This document shows, in pieces, positions 61,449-64,000 of a stretch of 64,000 nucleotides of DNA (its first letter is position 1; each line of letters begins with the position of its first letter). This DNA is from an uncultured Poribacteria bacterium. Its GTDB lineage: Bacteria > Poribacteria > WGA-4E > WGA-3G. The stretch is from positions 1,426,001 to 1,490,000 of the forward strand of contig OX639973.1 in NCBI GenBank assembly GCA_951828385.1, read 5' to 3'. The notes beneath the pieces are model-generated. The model searched no databases, had not been told where the DNA came from, and saw only the letters and a program-made list of their open reading frames with translations. The position numbers and the translations under genes are program-made.

Positions 61449-63128
61449 ATGAGAACTAAACACCCGTTATATCTGACGCTACTCCTCTGTAGTCTCCTCT
61501 TCGCATACACGAGCAGCGCAGATGCCCAAAAAGTGCACGCCTGCCTCATTCTCCTCGGAAATGATCCCGATCAGAACTTCATAACTTCCGTAAGGATAAA
61601 TGAAGATGCCATGATCGGGTTGATGGAAATCGTCTCACGCAACGCTGAGGTCCACATGACGCTGATGAAGTCTGAACCGGGACGTAGAGGCGAAGTGAGA
61701 AACGCGCACCTCGTGAACACTGAGATAAGGGCTGAGGACTTCCCAAAACAACGCGACATTATCAAACCCGCCCAAGTCACCGAATGGGTTCGGAATCTGA
61801 AAGTCGGTGCCTCGGATACCGTCTTCGTCTATTTCAACGGGCACGGCAAGATGGATAGATACGGCAGGCATCAGCTCCTTTTTGACAAAACCAAGCGGCT
61901 TGCGCGGGATGTCCTTCTGGAGGCGTTGGATGAGAAGCCGTGCCGCCTGAAACTGCTCATCACCGATACCTGTAGCGAAGTCTCGCGAGGCCCCCCCCCC
62001 GCAGGCGGAGACTACCTCGCACAGTATGGAGACACTGAAGCCAAACCCCAATTCTATGCCCGGAACCTCTTCCTTGAACATACCGGCAGCCTTGACATCA
62101 CCGCGACTTCGCCTGAAATCCGCACGGACAGCGACACGGATAAGGCATACGGAGATGCGAAGGTGGGTGGGTTTTTCACCTATGCGCTGACGAGTGCGCT
62201 GGTGCCTACCGCGGATACCAACAGCGACGACTTTCTTTCGTGGGAGGAGGCGTTCGCTGAAACCCAAGCGGGGACGAAACGGCTCTGTGAGAACCATCCG
62301 CTGTTGAAAGCGCAAAATATCATCCAGAAGCCTGTTTACGATGGAGACTTGCCAATGCGTGCGGAACTCGTGGATCCTTTTGCGGATATGGTGCTGATCC
62401 CCGCTGGCGAGTTTCAGATGGGCAGCAACGAGGGTGCCAACAATGAACAACCTGTGCATACCGTCTATATCGATGCGTTCTATATGGATACGTATGAGGT
62501 GACGAATGCACAGTTCAAAAAGTTCGTGGATGCCAACCCGCAGTGGCAAAAAGACCGCATTGACGATAGGTTCCACGACGGCGATCACCTCTTCTACTGG
62601 AAGGGGAACAACTATCCGAGTGGGAAAGCCGATCACCCTGTTGTTTTTGTGAGTTGGTATGCGGCGATGGCTTACGCTGAGTGGGCGGGTAAGCGGTTGC
62701 CGACGGAGGCTGAATGGGAGAAAGCCGCACGCGGCGGGTTAAAGGGTCAAAAATATCCGTGGGGCAACACGATAAACGCAAACCAAGCAAACTACTATGA
62801 TAATGTTAATGATACCACCTCTGTGGGTAGTTATGCACCGAACGGGTATGGTTTGCACGATATGGCGGGGAATGTGTGGGAATGGTGTCTGGATGCGTAC
62901 AATAGAGATTTTTATCGTGAATCATCGGCGCGGAATCCCATCTCTGGTGGAAGCATTACTTCTATAACAGATAACTATACTAATAATAAGTATTTCCGCG
63001 TGCTGCGCGGCGGTGCCTGGTACGATAATGCAACTCACGTGCGGTGCGCCCAGCGCCTCTACTATGCGCCCTCGCTTACGAACATCTACTTCTTCGGTTT
63101 TCGTTGTGCGAGGACTGTATCCCCTTAA
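61449..63128 (+). CDS. Exported caspase fused to FGE/C-type-lectin-like domain, copy 2
   Basis: Paralogue of the gene at 56280, near-identical from the ribosome site (CAGGAGATAAACTTT) through the caspase domain (His132, Cys175). The first half of the FGE domain has diverged, with the longer KFVDANPQWQKDRIDDRFHDGDHL segment absent from copy 1. Then an almost identical run (CLDAYNRDFY.ESSARNPISGGSITSITDNYT) leads into the variable C-terminus (RVLRGGAWYDNATHVRCAQRLYYAPSLTNIYFFGFRC). A C10 tract interrupts the caspase part after the catalytic Cys. Probably active as a caspase. Confidence 0.9.
   Translation: MRTKHPLYLTLLLCSLLFAYTSSADAQKVHACLILLGNDPDQNFITSVRINEDAMIGLMEIVSRNAEVHMTLMKSEPGRRGEVRNAHLVNTEIRAEDFPKQRDIIKPAQVTEWVRNLKVGASDTVFVYFNGHGKMDRYGRHQLLFDKTKRLARDVLLEALDEKPCRLKLLITDTCSEVSRGPPPAGGDYLAQYGDTEAKPQFYARNLFLEHTGSLDITATSPEIRTDSDTDKAYGDAKVGGFFTYALTSALVPTADTNSDDFLSWEEAFAETQAGTKRLCENHPLLKAQNIIQKPVYDGDLPMRAELVDPFADMVLIPAGEFQMGSNEGANNEQPVHTVYIDAFYMDTYEVTNAQFKKFVDANPQWQKDRIDDRFHDGDHLFYWKGNNYPSGKADHPVVFVSWYAAMAYAEWAGKRLPTEAEWEKAARGGLKGQKYPWGNTINANQANYYDNVNDTTSVGSYAPNGYGLHDMAGNVWEWCLDAYNRDFYRESSARNPISGGSITSITDNYTNNKYFRVLRGGAWYDNATHVRCAQRLYYAPSLTNIYFFGFRCARTVSP
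61991..62000 (+). repeat. C10 homopolymer within the caspase coding region
   Basis: Encodes RGPPPAGG in frame as given. The paralogue has a mixed sequence (ACGCGGCACACACCCTGC) at this place. A one-base slip would truncate the protein just after the catalytic Cys. Confidence 0.8.
62991..63095 (+). other. Candidate DGR variable region, copy 2
   Basis: Counterpart of 57783-57884, one codon longer. It begins right after an almost unchanged upstream stretch and ends at the identical GGTTTTCGTTGTGCGAGG (63096-63113). Confidence 0.6.
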
Positions 63129-63152
63129 ATCTTAACTACTTAACACCTTATT

Positions 63153-63173
63153 CCCACCTGCGTAGCAGGTGGG
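63153..63173 (+). repeat. Hairpin CCCACCTGC-GTA-GCAGGTGGG downstream of copy 2
   Basis: A perfect 9-bp stem, 24 bp after the stop codon, with the same core as 57949-57967. The rest of 63129-63345 has no supported gene. Confidence 0.7.
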
Positions 63174-63345
63174 ACGGCACCCCAAAATGGGTATTACTTA
63201 ACTGATGTTTCAAAACTTTATGTTGAAAATATGATGTTATTCCGTGGCACCTGGGATGTGTGGAGAAATTCCCGCGCCCCACGTGCAGCACGGAAAACCT
63301 AGTGCTGCAAGATGGAACTATTGTTGGAGAATAAGGAGTAGACGC

Positions 63346-64000
63346 ATGCGAACGATGTTGGAGAAAAAGAAACTTCTCTATAAACTCTTTACCTTTTTCT
63401 TACTATTTATGCTCAGCCTTTGCACAGGGTGCAGCCTCAACACCCTCGGAAACGTCGGCAACACCCTCATAGAAGCCGCAAGCGATGTCAATATTTTCAC
63501 CGACGCGGAGGAGCTGCAATTTGGACAGGCGTTCGTCGCACAGCATGAGCAACAAATAAAACTTTATACGGATCCCGTCGTGACGAACTATATCAACGAA
63601 CTCGGGCAATCCCTCGTGCGGCACAGTAAACGGAAGAATATCCGTTACACCTTTAAAGTGGTTGATACGAAAGGGGTGAATGCGTATGCTGTACCGGGCG
63701 GTTTTATTTATGTTCACCTGGATCTCATCCGAGCATCGAAAACTGAGTCGGAACTTGCTGCCGTGATCGGACACGAAATTGGACATATTGTCGGACAGCA
63801 TTCCATGAAACGGCTCACGCAGGTTTACGGCATTGAAATTCTCAAACAATTGATTTTAGATGAAGACGACAGTATACTCAAAAAGGTTGTCGCGGAGGTC
63901 CTCGCGGCAGGTTTGCTTTTCAGATACAGTCGTGACCACGAGCGTGAATCAGATTTTTATGGCGTACAGAATGTCTATGATGCAGGTATCAATCCGGAGG
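63346..64000 (+). CDS. M48 family metalloprotease lipoprotein (3' end beyond window)
   Basis: Start ATG 63346 with AAGGAGTAGACGC upstream. Lipoprotein signal FMLSLCTGC (Cys29). The zinc site is GHEIGHIVGQH (HEIGH 143-147) and the third ligand is in HERESDFYG (Glu199). NAYAVPGGFIYVHLDLI is a typical M48 strand. M48 lipoproteins such as BepA and LoiP degrade or fold outer-membrane proteins. At least 218 residues are present, and the frame runs off the window. It follows the caspase cluster on the same strand. Confidence 0.92.
   Translation, partial: MRTMLEKKKLLYKLFTFFLLFMLSLCTGCSLNTLGNVGNTLIEAASDVNIFTDAEELQFGQAFVAQHEQQIKLYTDPVVTNYINELGQSLVRHSKRKNIRYTFKVVDTKGVNAYAVPGGFIYVHLDLIRASKTESELAAVIGHEIGHIVGQHSMKRLTQVYGIEILKQLILDEDDSILKKVVAEVLAAGLLFRYSRDHERESDFYGVQNVYDAGINPE

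Noticed and set aside
61635-62636. 333-codon antisense ORF
   Set aside because: It is the complement of the caspase-FGE gene, whose family motifs are all on the plus strand. A similar but broken antisense frame lies opposite the paralogue.

Overview
The window reads as a chromosomal piece of an uncultured Gram-negative bacterium, most likely a member of Candidatus Poribacteria or a close relative. I infer this from the C-terminal sorting tail of the first gene (NYPNPFNPETWIPYQLA style followed by an FlgD-like Ig fold), the Uma2 gene, the DUF6785 membrane protein, many interspersed palindromes with a GTAGGNGCGG core, and an lptC-lptA-lptB-rpoN-hpf operon, which implies an LPS-bearing cell. No rRNA, tRNA or CRISPR array was seen.

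Layout. 1-10.2 kb: the end of an IS4-family element, then minus-strand genes for a secreted WD40/dockerin protein, a TolB-propeller/M28/PDZ peptidase, a sugar epimerase, a Uma2 endonuclease and a MATE exporter. 10.4-21.9 kb is a defence island: a type I restriction-modification operon (hsdM, hsdS, hsdR) interrupted between hsdM and hsdS by a GIY-YIG protein, a DUF2971 protein and a two-gene short-Argonaute system (DUF4365/DREN-APAZ plus an inactive PIWI protein, SPARDA type). Two decayed copies of the hsdM 3' end separate the inserted cassettes. 22-31.2 kb is housekeeping: lpxL-like acyltransferase, lptC, lptA, lptB, rpoN, hpf, valS and a thioesterase. 31.3-47.4 kb: nadB, a lytic transglycosylase, a decayed IS200/IS605-like remnant with a perfect promoter, aldo/keto reductase, gatB, a PotA-like ATPase, a Gfo/Idh oxidoreductase, a DUF433/PIN-like pair, a GNAT enzyme, an NHL protein and a DUF6785 membrane protein. 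47.6-51.4 kb: an MNT-HEPN fusion and two complete insertion sequences only 15 bp apart, each with a clear target-site duplication.

51.8-64 kb is the most unusual part: a plus-strand cluster of exported proteins. It holds two lipoproteins sharing an unnamed C-terminal domain, five caspase-fold (C14) proteins, a patatin-like phospholipase and an M48 metalloprotease lipoprotein cut by the window end. Two of the five caspases are predicted pseudoenzymes with opposite defects, one lacking His and the other lacking Cys. One carries an M15-like domain at its N-terminus and the shared lipoprotein domain at its C-terminus. Two others are near-identical paralogues ending in FGE/C-type-lectin domains whose last ~35 codons differ mainly at codon positions 1 and 2, inside otherwise nearly identical sequence. 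This is the signature expected of diversity-generating retroelement targets, although no reverse transcriptase or template repeat is in the window.

The intergenic regions are rich in nested palindromes. They include a 32-nt double-hairpin unit found at two places, each time exactly in the loop of a different larger palindrome, and a family of elements with GGACTTACGCA terminal inverted repeats.
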